Assembly (NCBI GenBank): GCA_002633005.1
Contig: NMRA01000002.1
Coordinates: 134,804 to 198,803 of the forward strand
Direction: 5' to 3'
Source of the DNA: Phoronis australis
Taxonomy: Eukaryota; Phoronida; Phoronidae
DNA length: 64,000 bases
In this document: one piece after another, positions 23,439 through 50,249 of the stretch
Layout: each line of letters begins with the position of its first letter
Position numbering within the stretch: the first letter of the stretch is position 1
Made by a program: the position numbers and the translations under genes
Notes under the pieces: model-generated
What the model was told of the DNA's origin: nothing
What the model saw: only the letters and a program-made list of their open reading frames with translations
Databases searched by the model: none

Positions 23439-23448
23439 CGCATGCGCC
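23439..23448. promoter_or_regulatory. NRF1-like palindromic site upstream of AK2
   Basis: CGCATGCGCC at this position is close to the NRF1 consensus (two GCGC half-sites around a CA/TG centre). It lies about 80 bp upstream of the AK2 ATG. NRF1 controls many nuclear genes for mitochondrial proteins, so the site would suit AK2. A single motif match is weak evidence. Confidence 0.35.
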
Positions 23449-23527
23449 CTACGTTTGCCTGTTCCGGTTGTTGGTTCGCGTGGCAGAAGAACGACAGACA
23501 GGGCTGATGTTTTCCTCCGGCTTTAAT

Positions 23528-39611
<16,084 letters not shown>

Positions 39612-39803
39612 GCTCTGAGTCCTCCTTTCCTATGATTTCTAAAGGACCACTAATAGGCACGGGTCCACTTTTCATATTCGGACTCAAATAAGACATATTG
39701 CGCTCAGTGTTTGCTCTAGGATTTCAAACACCATTTCAATTTCTTTGGGTTGGTGAAAATTGTCCAGAAATCTTTACACTCACACTGGGGAACACGCACA
39801 ATA

Positions 39804-40060
39804 TACAGTATGAGCCAAAAGTATTCAGACAAAATGACCAGGAATTCACCATCATGATGGCTGGGCTGAAGAGAATTCATTGGCAGACTAGTTATCTCTC
39901 ATAACGAGAATCAAAGGGAAAGTTAGTAAGGGGGCTAAGCCATTATGTAATTAGAATTGTGCCGCTCTATTAGTTATTACCAGTCATTTTTGCTGTTAAC
40001 AGAATTTGATGTCTTGATGGGAAAACAGTATTTTGTCTGTTTACTTTTGTCTTGTACTTT
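39804..40060. repeat. TACAGTATGAG MITE, complete copy
   Basis: The left end TACAGTATGAGCCAAAAGTA, then TTCAGACAAAATG, is mirrored on the right by the reverse complement of AAACAGTATTTTGTCTG and TTACTTTTGTCTTGTAC. The length is about 257 bp with no coding potential. The ends and TA flanks fit a Tc1/mariner-derived MITE. A partial relative is at 30628-30752. It overlaps the presumed AK2 3' UTR. Confidence 0.65.
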
Positions 40061-41337
40061 ATATATTGAAAAAATGGGCGAATTAGGTGGTACTTTTATT
40101 AATGGAAAATAGAGGAGGATAGCCAAGAAACAAAATGGGTGATTTTCATTTCTTTGAGTTTTACTGGTATTTTCTCGAAATTGTTTCCAAAGTAATTGGC
40201 ACATGAACTTGAAAGGTGTCTTTTTAACCTAATTCAAATAATGCAAAAATACAGTCTGTTACAGTATACAGCCAGACTTCTGTGGTCATGATTAGGGGTA
40301 TAGGTATTTTGAGTCTTAGTACAGATTAATAGGCTCACAAATTCTTGGCTTGACCACTACTCTCCATTCTGTCTAGTATCAGAGCTGAGTATCTCAAATG
40401 GTTGATAAATGAGATGGCATGTTCCGTCAAAGCAAGAACAATGGAATCATGTAGCAGCTAGTTCAATCAATTGTTGTATTTTTCGCCTTGACGTGAGCTA
40501 TCAGCTCAGCTATTGTTCATTTGAGGCTGAAAGCTCTGCACGTAGGGCTCTGTGTGCAGTGCCACATGTATAACAAGGGTTCTACCTATAAACCTTCAGG
40601 CAGTCGTGTGGGACGTTTACCCCTAGTGACGCCCCCATGTGGACGAAGTGCTTTCCACTCTCAATCTATTCAAATGTTGAAAAAAGATACCTTTCTTCAT
40701 GAGCGCATACTGGAGGAAGTTGAATCACTCATTTTGTGGATATTTTTTTTGCTTTCCGACCATCATATATATTACTAATCATTTTTCTGTGAATATTTTA
40801 CTACGTAGTAGTTGATTATGAGAGTGATCTTCAGACGTGTTTCATCAAAATTGTCTGTTAATCACAAGTTGTGAGCATATAAAGATAACGACTTGAAAGT
40901 GAACTGAATAGTTTTTTGCTGTCTTACTTTTTCTTTATTGATGTCAGCATTAATGGATTCACTAAATTTGTAATCAAGTCGGTCGTAAATCCAGTGTGTT
41001 AGCATTAGGTTCTAAAATTGTTGCTACTGATGAAAGTGTACATTCTTAGAAGTGGGGTACGGAGAAGTATATGTACAGGTGGGCATAATAGTGTTGGACT
41101 CTTCGAGTTCATGTGTTTGTGTGTGTCAGTCACTTGTGACTAAACTGTGACTTTGTGCCAGCATTGTGGAATATTGCAAACTGGTAGGTGTTGCAGTGTT
41201 TCTACGTTTTAAATGCAAAGTGTTGTACTGATCCATTTCATTAAACAGCAGAATTGGTGAAAATTAAGAAACCGTTAATTTACCCACACTGTACTTTATT
41301 TCAAAGTGCGTTTGACAAGTTGATATTTTTAATAAAT

Positions 41338-41351
41338 GTTGCCATGGCAAC
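41338..41351. promoter_or_regulatory. Perfect X-box (RFX-type) palindrome
   Basis: GTTGCCATGGCAAC is a 14-bp perfect palindrome identical to the ideal RFX X-box. RFX factors bind such sites upstream of ciliary genes. It is 1.7 kb past the AK2 stop and 6.5 kb before the next gene, so its target is unclear and it may be fortuitous. Confidence 0.35.
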
Positions 41352-44219
41352 GGTGTTACTTTAGAAAAGGGACGAGGCTGTTATAGCATTGGATGTTGCA
41401 TCTGTAAGAACAATGGAAATGGTAACGCCTGTTAGACACTCTTACAACAGTTTCTTAATGTTTTACGAAATTGGTACTTGGGTCTTTACACTGTCAAAAC
41501 TCTGTTGGATCTGTAGACGTGTCCCTGCCTACATAGGGACTGAAGGCAACTACTAATAATTGGAGACAAACAATATACCGGTGCCCTAAGCACTCTAGTT
41601 CTTCAATCCAGCAAATTTCAATAAAATAACTTTTTAAAATCTGAAATTCATGTCACAGCTTTTGTGAACCATGGAAATTAGCATATAAACCAAGTGTTTC
41701 CTGAAAAGGAGTTTAACCGGGGAACGCTTATTTTCCAGTTACAATTTTTTACCCGATGTAATTTCTCACAGGGAAGTGGCAATAGTTTGAAGCAAGATGA
41801 CGGAATCTTTAAGACTGCCTTATAAGCCGACGGCACGCTTTCCGTTCCTATTGATCGGACACTTTCTTGCCGCACAGCCATGCATGAAATAGATTATGAA
41901 AAGAATTAAGGTCACATAACCAATTTCATGTGTGGCATTTTTTTTTTTTTTTTTTTTGGTGCCATTTTGCATTGCTCCAAGACATTGTCGAATTTCGGTA
42001 GTGTCATTTTTGCTCTCGTAAAAACATGCCCATTGTTATTTTTAACCTCAACATTGTCTCTGTCAATAGCAGAAAAAATGTCTTCAATTTTTTCGTCAAC
42101 TGGACTCGCTAAATTTTCTCAATATTTTTATCTTAAATGCGTCATTTCAATTCAGGAAAGTGGGGGCCATGACATTAGTATAGAATGGTGAATCTTAAAA
42201 ATGTTAGGACTTTTGTTAATGTACTTGAACTTGCAGGGTGTTAAGTTGGACATTAATGTCACCCACCTGTGCAATATCGGTGCGGATTCGAACTTTCTAC
42301 CTGATAATTCAGATATTTTTTGTTCAAAGAAAAAGTCAGGGTATATTATGTTTGAACAAACATTTTGTCTTCTCCAATTCTCAGTTTTGGAATAATTCAA
42401 CATGTATATTATCGATGAAAAAAAGTGCCACGAAGTTTGTTTCATTTGTCAGTAATTAGAACACAAGTGATTGTGAGTTAGGCGAATACAGAGACACTTG
42501 TTCAGTTCAGCAATCTTAATAAGAAAAGTTTTTATTTTTGTTTTATTTTGTTTTCTGTTACATTCATTACCATGTGTTTATTCAATGGTAACCTCTTTTT
42601 GTGACTATCTGTATTGTTATACTTTGATGCAAGTTTAACATGGACATGGGTCCAGTCATTTCAAGACAGTTATATATTGTGCATGCAAAGTTGTTGAAGT
42701 GAGTGAAAAAAACTAAATTGTCCAGTAATCTTAATAGTAGGAAATTTCATTCTTAGCATCCAAAAATTTAGAAGAAATGACACAAAATGTTGGCTTCCAA
42801 TGACTAAAGCCTTCCCTGGTGTGTTGTATTGCCACTAGATGGCTCTGAGCAAATCATACAGCAAATTTATTTTTTTCTTTTGATGCTAAAAATGAAATGT
42901 CTGATTGTTACTGATTATTATCCTTATGAACTTTCTGTAAAATTTCACCAAATTTAGACACAATATGACAGACAAGTGTAATTTTATTTTCTTGTGGAAG
43001 ATATGTAGTATTCCAAATTGATGCTTTTCCTTGCACCATAGCTACCACATGACAATGTTTTGAATTGTGATCATCCTCAACAATGTTAGAAGCCCTTGGA
43101 CCTGAGGACAGACAATTTTAGCAATTATATTTTCTGAATTTGGTGAGATTTTACGTTTCTTAGAGATAGAAAATTCCTGTTACTTGATTTTTTATGTGAA
43201 ATATTGTTTTGAAAATTTCTGTAGGCGCAGTGTAGATGAAATTTTGCAAGGGAACAGTTTGATTTTTGGTGTCACAGTTCAATCAAAGTATTTAAGTTGA
43301 TCGAACTGTGATACCCAATGAGTACAATTTCATAGACAGAACACAGTCTGTACCCCAGTGTATTCATGGTTCCCTTTCATGGAAAACTTACTGTAATTGA
43401 AAAACATTCATATTTGCAAGTTCATGAACTCAGTCATAGTTGCTTGGCAACAATGATTTGCAAAAAAGCACTCTATAACTACCTTTGAGGTAATGTGTTA
43501 TAGGGAAATTACAAATTATTTCCTGGAAAATGAACGCATGGGAACCATGCAATTTAATCCTCGAAATTAATTAGAAATGAAAATTGTGACGGAATAACTT
43601 GAAATTGTGCAATTATGAGAATTTAGTGCTCATGGGATCAGATCATGTGTGACCGAAGTTATTGAGATGACGAAAGATTGGAGAATGAATTGCAGTCCAG
43701 CTCATGTTGTTTGTTCATAAACTGTAAATAAATGACGTCATTCATTGAAGTCTTCTTTTACTGGCCTTCAGTGTCACACATTGGTGTACAAGGTTTCTTA
43801 CTTGTGTTTCATGATAAGGTTTTTCTAAGTCTGATATTAAATAATGTTCCTGTCTTGTTTATTTTTATCGTTTTTCCAAACAGTCTTGGTTCTTGGCTCG
43901 TCTTTTGAGATCACTTTATTGTTAAAATATCAGCAATATGACTGGAAATTAGTTATTTAGACCTGTTGCACTATGCTGAGCTGATATTTTGGTAGAAAGG
44001 GGAGGGACAAAGAGTTAACGGCGGCGGACTTTTAACATTGTCGACTTTTCTTACGCTGGCCAGTCTCCATTGAATCGCGGCAAGTGGAGAGCTAAACTTG
44101 TGATTAACTATGAAACTTGAGGTATAGTATGAAAGCAAGATGAAAATTCTGGCATATTTAATGTACTAATTGGAGATTAAATTTCGTCGTAACCCTGCAT
44201 TCATGTGTTTTACAAGCTT

Positions 44220-44312
44220 ACATGGGCGGCGCACCATAGGGTGATGGAGGGTTATAGCCCCTCCCCCCCCCCCCCCCCCCCNACTTATTTCACTGTTGCG
44301 TGGCCCATGGCT
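44220..44312. repeat. GGGCGGCGCA repeat copy 2 with poly-C run
   Basis: CATGGGCGGCGCACCA, then GGGTTATAGCCCC and a C run of about 20 bases ending in an ambiguous base at 44282, then GTTGCGTGGCCCATG. It is related to 10105-10202. The homopolymer length is unreliable. Confidence 0.5.
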
Positions 44313-44904
44313 TACAATGTAGCTATCCCCAGCAAAACATGACTACTCTGATCATGCCTTAATGCGGTACGTCTGCGTCGGATTGACAGTAATGTAGGTT
44401 TAGGTAGACGTGGGACTGTCGTTTGTCTATGTAAATGTTTGTAATGTAAGCCTGGTGAAATGTGATCAAATCTCGAAAACACCGTTGAAACGACGGGTGG
44501 CGCCTGGTTTTTGGAATTGGCCAATTCCATTTTCCCAACGATATGCACTGTGATGGAAATATTGCAATAAACCGTGCACCGACGAGGTCACCATGAGTCA
44601 CCCCCCGCCCCCGCCCCCTCGTTCCCCTTATGCCGCTAAATCACGTCATGTCCTCTAGCTTTGCCACCCCGAACTTCCCCTGGACAATCGAGTGATGGCG
44701 AAATACGTTAACGCTGCTCCCGTAGTGCTATTTACATTTCCAAAACCGCAGTAGCACAAATTTTGCATTTCTTGACAGGTTGATATAATTCAAAAAGAGC
44801 TGTCCAAGAATCCAATCATAGAAGAATTGAGTTGAGGGAATTGTCCCGTAAAAAGGGGTGGTTGTGTATGCCGGAACAAACTATGTGCAACTTTTTCATT
44901 CCTG

Positions 44905-45060
44905 CTGATGGGGAGGCAATGTGACATACTGAGACAAATTTGTCTATCATGCGCTTCCTTTACTCCGACTCGAGGACATGGGTTCGAGTCCCAGTCACCG
45001 CTGGGGCACTTGACTCGTAGACCCAGGTCTTTAGCTCTGTCCTCTGTTCACTTTAACTAT
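44905..45060 (+). repeat. Possible tRNA-derived SINE
   Basis: GGGTTCGAGTCCC at 44980-44992 is an ideal RNA polymerase III B-box. The upstream 75 bases have a loosely tRNA-like layout, but the A-box is poor. No clean cloverleaf can be drawn, so this is not called a tRNA gene. A SINE head or a chance B-box are both possible. Confidence 0.35.
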
Positions 45061-45663
45061 CTAGTAATAAAGCATAAAAGTGGTTTCGGGTGATGTGTTC
45101 AATGGGTCCACCTGAGTCACAATCATTGATCTATGCTTGAATGGCCTAGCTGCGCACGCACGTCTGGTGAGACGGGTCCCTTAGTGTCTTGTGGGGACAT
45201 AACTTCTCAGTGCAAAGATAACCAGACAAGTTTTGACAATTACATTTTATTTTTAAAAAATGAATGATTTTCCTTGTTGATCATAAAACGTGGCAAATAA
45301 AAATTCAACTAATTACATCATTTACGTAGTCTCAGAGTGTGTTAGACAAACATGCCCCATGTTTCAAATGTATATGCCTGTGAGTGAAATTGTTCATTTT
45401 TTCTAAGTAACAAAATTTGACATTTCTACAGTTTTGCATATATAAAAACTTCATTCAAATTCAATTTTTGTATCAAGTTGGGCGTTTTGCAACAAGTGGC
45501 ATATTGTGTACGTTCAGATTGTCTCGCATCCAAACCTGCTGTGGATACTATAGGCGCTATGTGGCATTATAATGGCGAGTCAAGTGCAACTCCGACCACA
45601 GGCATCTCTAATCAGCCACTGGTAATGACACTATAATAACGGGAGCAGCTCAGTTGAGTAGGC

Positions 45664-45840
45664 CTACGGTGGCTGGGCAAAGAGACCCTAATTAATTTTT
45701 TCCTATCTCCAGCGCCCGACTTATAGCTCGAGCGCCCTACTTATAACTCGAGCACCCAACTTAACTGAAGGGCTCGAGTTATCAGTCGGGCGCTCGAGTA
45801 AGGAAAAATAAAATAGCATGTCCCCTCTTAGCCACCGTAG
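45664..45840. repeat. Fold-back MITE with CTACGGTGGCT ends
   Basis: The ends CTACGGTGGCT (45664) and AGCCACCGTAG (to 45840) are exact inverses, and the inner arms continue to match: TTTTTTCCTATCTCCAGCGC and CCGACTTATAGCTCGAG against their inverse (GCGCCCGACTGATAACTCGAG reversed). The loop repeats CTCGAGC and CCCAACTT words. The 177-bp element could form an almost complete hairpin. Confidence 0.75.
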
Positions 45841-46994
45841 ATAGGAGTGCCTGTGCTCCTACTCTTTTGTGTTCAAGTTAAAAAACAAGACATCAATCAA
45901 GACTTGTCAACACCACGCCCACACACAAGCATATGTTGCCGCGATCTTTTAATTAATAGGAGTTCAACCAGGTCGTGTCGTGGCCACAAAGAAAGGTTGG
46001 TAATAACTGCTTTGCTCATAGTTGTTAATCCGTGATTGTTACATCATAAACGTACGTACAAGCTACAGGTCTGTGCTTGCAGGTTACTGTAGGTTATACT
46101 TTTTAGTTGTCGGACTACAGGCTTATTTATTCGTCGGTGAAGGCAAGATATGCGGTCGCGAGCATGATCACGTGCTTCGCTTGTACTGCTTTGCGAAGAC
46201 TTGCTTGTTCTGGCTTCGTTCGCAATACGACGTACTTGCTCGACGGAATGTAACGTGATTTTAAAAGGCGGGTGTTCTGCCCAGTTCTCCAACGGAATCA
46301 GAAGTGGGTCATTTGTCTAAATAGAAACAACAAACTTAGTGTCAATTATTCCCGAACCAATTAGATCATGCATTACTAAACAGAGCAGAAACAAAATAGG
46401 CATCACGCCAACGGTGCCAAAGTAGGCCGCCACCCGACCAAGTTTCTTCGCAGCTGTCAAAAGGAGCATGGAACATCACGGCGTTTTCCGTTGCTCCCAC
46501 AGCCCAACAACAATTATTATTATGACCCCTGTAGCCAATATCTTGCACGACTTAGTGATTAACTCCATTCTGGCATTTATGGTTGGAGGGCCAGCTCTCT
46601 TTTGTTTGATAATTGCTCTAATCTCCCAAATAAGACATCGTATCTAGCATGACATGCTGTTAAAAATAAAAAAAAATCTAAGTTATAACATATTTGAACA
46701 TAAACCAATAGGATTTCTGAATCGTCAAATGCTGATCATAGATGTTTAGTTTTTGAATCGCCCAACTACAACCAAAGTTACGACAATCTATTCTTTCTGA
46801 ACGTATAGTACCAGTTCGCTCTGGGTTTGACCGTGGTCACACCTGGTCTGTTGGAGCCTGGTAGCTGCCTGTTGTCATAGCAGACAAAAGACTGTATTTG
46901 GCAGTTAACAATGGAGCTAGATGTTACCACAGGCTCACAATCCTCTACATCTGATAAAGTCACTGAATGGGAGAGGGGAGATGACATAAATTTG

Positions 46995-47144
46995 CATGGG
47001 CGGATCCAGGATTTTGAGTTAGGGGGGGCCAGGGCAGAGTATTAGCAAGGATTTTGCCTGTCAGACATTGGCACTCCTGAACTGCCCAATGGAGAATTTT
47101 AGGGGGGCCATGGCCCCCTTGGCCCCCCTGTAAATCCGCCACTG
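46995..47144 (-). repeat. Dispersed repeat family A, copy 2
   Basis: Opposite-orientation relative of 12433-12608. Read on the minus strand it starts CAGTGGCGGATTTACAGG, includes CCCTAAAATTCTCC and AATGTCTGACAGGCAAAATC, and ends ATCCTGGATCCGCCCATG. Its inverted GGCGGAT ends suggest a DNA element. Confidence 0.7.
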
Positions 47145-47861
47145 ATTTGTTGTGAGGGCATTGAGTAATGACTTCTGTGCTATAAAACACTGGCTGAAAT
47201 AAATAGTCTAAAATTTGTGATTTTTTGAGCTGTTTATTGGCATACCAGTAAAATTTGACCTTCAGTTGTTTTGAAAAATGCTGTCACTCAGGAGGTTTTT
47301 GTAATATGCTCGAATGCACTACAAAACAAAAAAATAAATTTAAGAACGTCTTGAAACCCAGAACCCTCTGTTGTATAGTTAAGCAGTTTGGAGTTTTCCA
47401 GTAAAGGAGGTGTGAAAAAGATCATTGTCATTTGCGGAGTTTTCAAATAAAAATGCACAGGGTATACATTGCAGATCAAGCTTTATTTATTTATATTGAT
47501 TTTTAATGTTAGATGTATACTCGCAGTTCATATATCAAGTACTTTTTCAAGAATGATAGTTGAGCAGTCTTGGAATTTTTTTAGTAATTTTCCAAAAAAA
47601 TTGCTTGACATTTTATCCAACAATTATTGGTGGTCGTGGTGTCCCTGAGTACAGCACAGAAAACAGACTTACTCAACTTAATTAGTCGGAAAAAGTAACG
47701 AACCGTTAGATCTTCCCCATCTCAGAAATCCAGAAATTATACACCTACATTGACTATAGAACAATATGAGACCAATTTCATAACACTTTAGTGGCATAAA
47801 TCAAATTCTGACCAAAAGCACCGGTTTAATGTGAATTGGTTATTCCATACTCCTCTTGCAG

Positions 47862-48940
47862 GGTAGCCAACATGAGTACACAAGCCACGAAAAGGAGTGG
47901 GGACAAGTCCTCTGCCCCGGCAAAGAAGGCAAAAAGAGAGGTTGCTGCAGTTCCGCCGAAGTGTTGCGGAAGTTCAGGTGAATGCACCACAAATGCTAAA
48001 AAGGAGTGTGTCAATGGGATGTGTAGAGTTTGCTGCCAGGCATCGAGCAAAGCTTGTGAAATTCATGACCACGATGGGAACCCACGCGCTTCTGGAAAAG
48101 GACCAAAGAAATGCGCTGGAGAAAAATGTCCAACCAACGCAAAGAAGGAATGCATGAACACCATGTGCAAGTCGTGTTGTATTCTTACTGGCAATGCTTG
48201 CGAAGTCCATGAATATGACGGACGTCCGCCGAAGAGCAGAGATCCCAAGAAATGCAGAGGAAAAGGAGGGAAGTGCCCGATCAATGCAAAAAAGGAGTGC
48301 GGCAACAACATGTGCAAAGTGTGTTGTTCGACGACTGGGAAAGCGTGCGAAGTTCATGAATACGATGGCAGTTCCACCCTTCCTGTTGGGGGGCCACAGA
48401 AATGCTGCGGAAAAGGTGGAAAATGTTCCACTAACGCCAAAAAAGAATGCACAAATGTCATGTGTAGAGCTTGTTGTTCCACTACAGGTAAAGTGTGCAG
48501 TATACACGGCTTCGAGACCACCTACGATCCAAAATTGCTGGGACCCAAGAAATGTTGCGGAAAATCTGGCAAGTGCGCCACCTTTGCTAAGAAAGAGTGC
48601 ATCAATGGCATGTGTAAAGTATGCTGCACTGTTTCAGGTGCCGATTGCAAAATCCACAAGTAACATGTTTTGATGGAGTCTTAGTTTGTAAAAGTGCTAT
48701 GCTTATATATGGTACATGCTTTTCTTCTGCATGCTGTGCTATATTTGTTGCGTAATTAAGGAATCTCAGAATTACAATGAAAATTGTGAAATCTGCAAGT
48801 AGGGCATTCAAAGCAACGGTTGTCAAAAGCCGTATTTGTTTACGGCAATTTTTCACTTATTTAGCACAAGGCATGCAGTGTGACTGACAAGTGAAAGTCT
48901 ATTTTGTCAAAAGTTTTCCACCAAAATAAAGATTAATAAA
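47862..48940 (+). other. Terminal exon of the five-module gene (5' acceptor to poly(A) signals)
   Basis: A strong splice acceptor (ACTCCTCTTGCAG) ends at 47861, 10 bases before the ATG, implying an upstream 5' UTR exon. Two AATAAA signals at 48925-48930 and 48935-48940 lie about 265 bases after the stop codon. The whole coding region is therefore in one exon. Confidence 0.65.
47872..48663 (+). CDS. Protein of five tandem SHI/LRP1-type Cys/His zinc modules
   Basis: The 263-residue product has a basic, Lys-rich N-terminus (KRSGDKSSAPAKKAKRE, a good bipartite nuclear signal), then five repeats at 31-65, 81-113, 128-162, 178-212 and 228-262. Every repeat keeps C-x7-C-x4-C-x2-C-C-x6-C-x2-H without exception, preceded by a Cys 5-7 residues earlier. 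Consensus words are NAKKEC, MCKVCC and CEVHEYDG. In plant SHI/STY/LRP1 factors (DUF702), the zinc-binding module has the same spacing (C-x2-C-x7-C-x4-C-x2-C-C-x6-C, then H) and the same AKKDC and RCRTCC words. I infer a zinc-binding, probably nuclear, nucleic-acid- or protein-binding role; no function is proven. The 5' splice acceptor favours the ATG at 47872 over an in-frame one at 47836. Confidence 0.9.
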   Translation: MSTQATKRSGDKSSAPAKKAKREVAAVPPKCCGSSGECTTNAKKECVNGMCRVCCQASSKACEIHDHDGNPRASGKGPKKCAGEKCPTNAKKECMNTMCKSCCILTGNACEVHEYDGRPPKSRDPKKCRGKGGKCPINAKKECGNNMCKVCCSTTGKACEVHEYDGSSTLPVGGPQKCCGKGGKCSTNAKKECTNVMCRACCSTTGKVCSIHGFETTYDPKLLGPKKCCGKSGKCATFAKKECINGMCKVCCTVSGADCKIHK

Positions 48941-50249
48941 ACTTTAGTCCTGACCATTACTAAGCATCATGAATAAACTTTGGGAAATTTCCTTATTTGT
49001 AATTAACTAATCAGCCATTAAAATTAGGGAAAACGATAATTTTGGCAATTGCTTTTTTAGCAAAATAAATGGAGCATTATCATGTCTTGAAATAAAGGTA
49101 ATGTGAACAATGTAGTGTAGAATTCAGTGAAACAACAAAGTGTCACCAAAATGTCAGCGCTAAGTATGCAAAGAGTTATGCGTATGAAGATAGTACGACT
49201 ATAAAAAGCCCATATGAGCCTTGTAGAAAAAAGGTCGTGCCGGTTGGCATCAACCCTCAATCAGGTAGGCTAATACCATGTGTGTCAAATTGAGATCCGT
49301 AATGTTCAGCGCAGGTGCTCCCGGCCAACGGGTGATCAGCCGAGTCACATAGTCGGTGAACTCGGTTCGCAGAAAAAAATATTCCCTGTTAAACATCTAG
49401 TGTGATATGATGATAACAAGAATATGCTCAGTAGCAAAGAGTTATGCAATCTGAGTGAGGTCGTGGTAAACTTGTGCGTACAAACTTGCCGAAGGTAAAA
49501 CACGTCTTCCTCAAGAAAGTAAGTCTGTGGAGTGGTTCGCTTTGCGCATGTCTGTATCTCATGGTAGTACTTGGGGGAATTCTGGGAAGAATAAAATCTT
49601 CTATAGCACGGTCAGGTCAACAGTCTAGAATTGATAACCTGTGGTCACACTTGCCATCACAAACTTGATTTATAAGTCAGTGGAACAGCAGATTTTGATT
49701 GTTGCAATTAGCATGGTATATGACTTTTAAAAAAGGGGGCAGGCAGCCATTTTTGTTGATACCGTTGCCGATAAAAAACAAATCCTAATTGTTTGAGAGA
49801 AATTTTCCAGTGTCAATTACAATTCCCCTGCACCTGGCGACAATAGATGTGTGATCTATATGGCCCAGCAATAGGCCTGCCTCTTGTTGGATGTGTATTC
49901 ATTTCTGTTGAGAGAACAGTCACAGATTCCCTATTGAACAATCTATCAGTCACTTATTGCTAAATGGAACTGAATGAAGACACAGGATGTGTCAACTCGT
50001 GGCTGGGAAATTTACGTCACTTTTTAACTTTTAATTGTCACTGAAAAAATGTCTGTCTGGAATCACGAGGATTCAGATTTTAGTAATAACAGTAATTCTC
50101 CAACTATTTCGCCCATTTTTCAATGGCCGATTACCTTTTTGTGGATAATGGGTACTTAATAATAAGCAAATGTGTTGTGTCTATGCACTGTAAACCATAC
50201 TTGTAGTAGTAGAATGAGAGTAACTAGATCTTAATTTTTATGCGCCCAC

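Larger units (their letters stand above)
17694..23527. other. Intergenic region between receptor and AK2
   Basis: The first few hundred bases would be the receptor 3' UTR; no canonical AATAAA stands out. The rest holds a decayed mariner-like transposase (20275-20600), a GC-rich repeat (21018-21180), repeat family B copy 2 (21700-21823), a 172-bp-period tandem duplication (22406-22650) and a related GC-rich repeat (23228-23400). No host exon was found. Confidence 0.5.
39612..47861. other. AK2 3' UTR and intergenic region
   Basis: The AK2 3' UTR begins here; its end is uncertain. AATAAA signals occur, for example at 43727-43732. The region holds a complete Tc1-like MITE (39804-40060), an X-box-like palindrome (41338-41351), a poly-T run at 41939-41957, a poly-C run with one ambiguous base (44282), a possible tRNA-derived SINE (44905-45060), a fold-back MITE (45664-45840) and repeat family A copy 2 (46995-47144). 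The 5' UTR exon of the downstream gene should be in its last part but cannot be located. Confidence 0.5.

Noticed and set aside
44978-44992. tRNA gene
   Set aside because: Only the B-box is convincing; the acceptor stem and A-box do not form a cloverleaf.
47836-47871. Upstream in-frame Met for the five-module gene
   Set aside because: A strong splice acceptor ends at 47861, so the upstream Met is probably intronic.
47974-48507. 177-residue minus-strand and other overlapping frames over the five-module gene
   Set aside because: They are shadows of the repetitive Cys-rich frame; their apparent repeats come from the real gene.
47963-48660. Metallothionein or granulin identity for the Cys-rich repeats
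   Set aside because: The Cys spacing does not fit either family, there is no signal peptide for secretion, and the conserved His and AKKEC words point to the SHI-type module.
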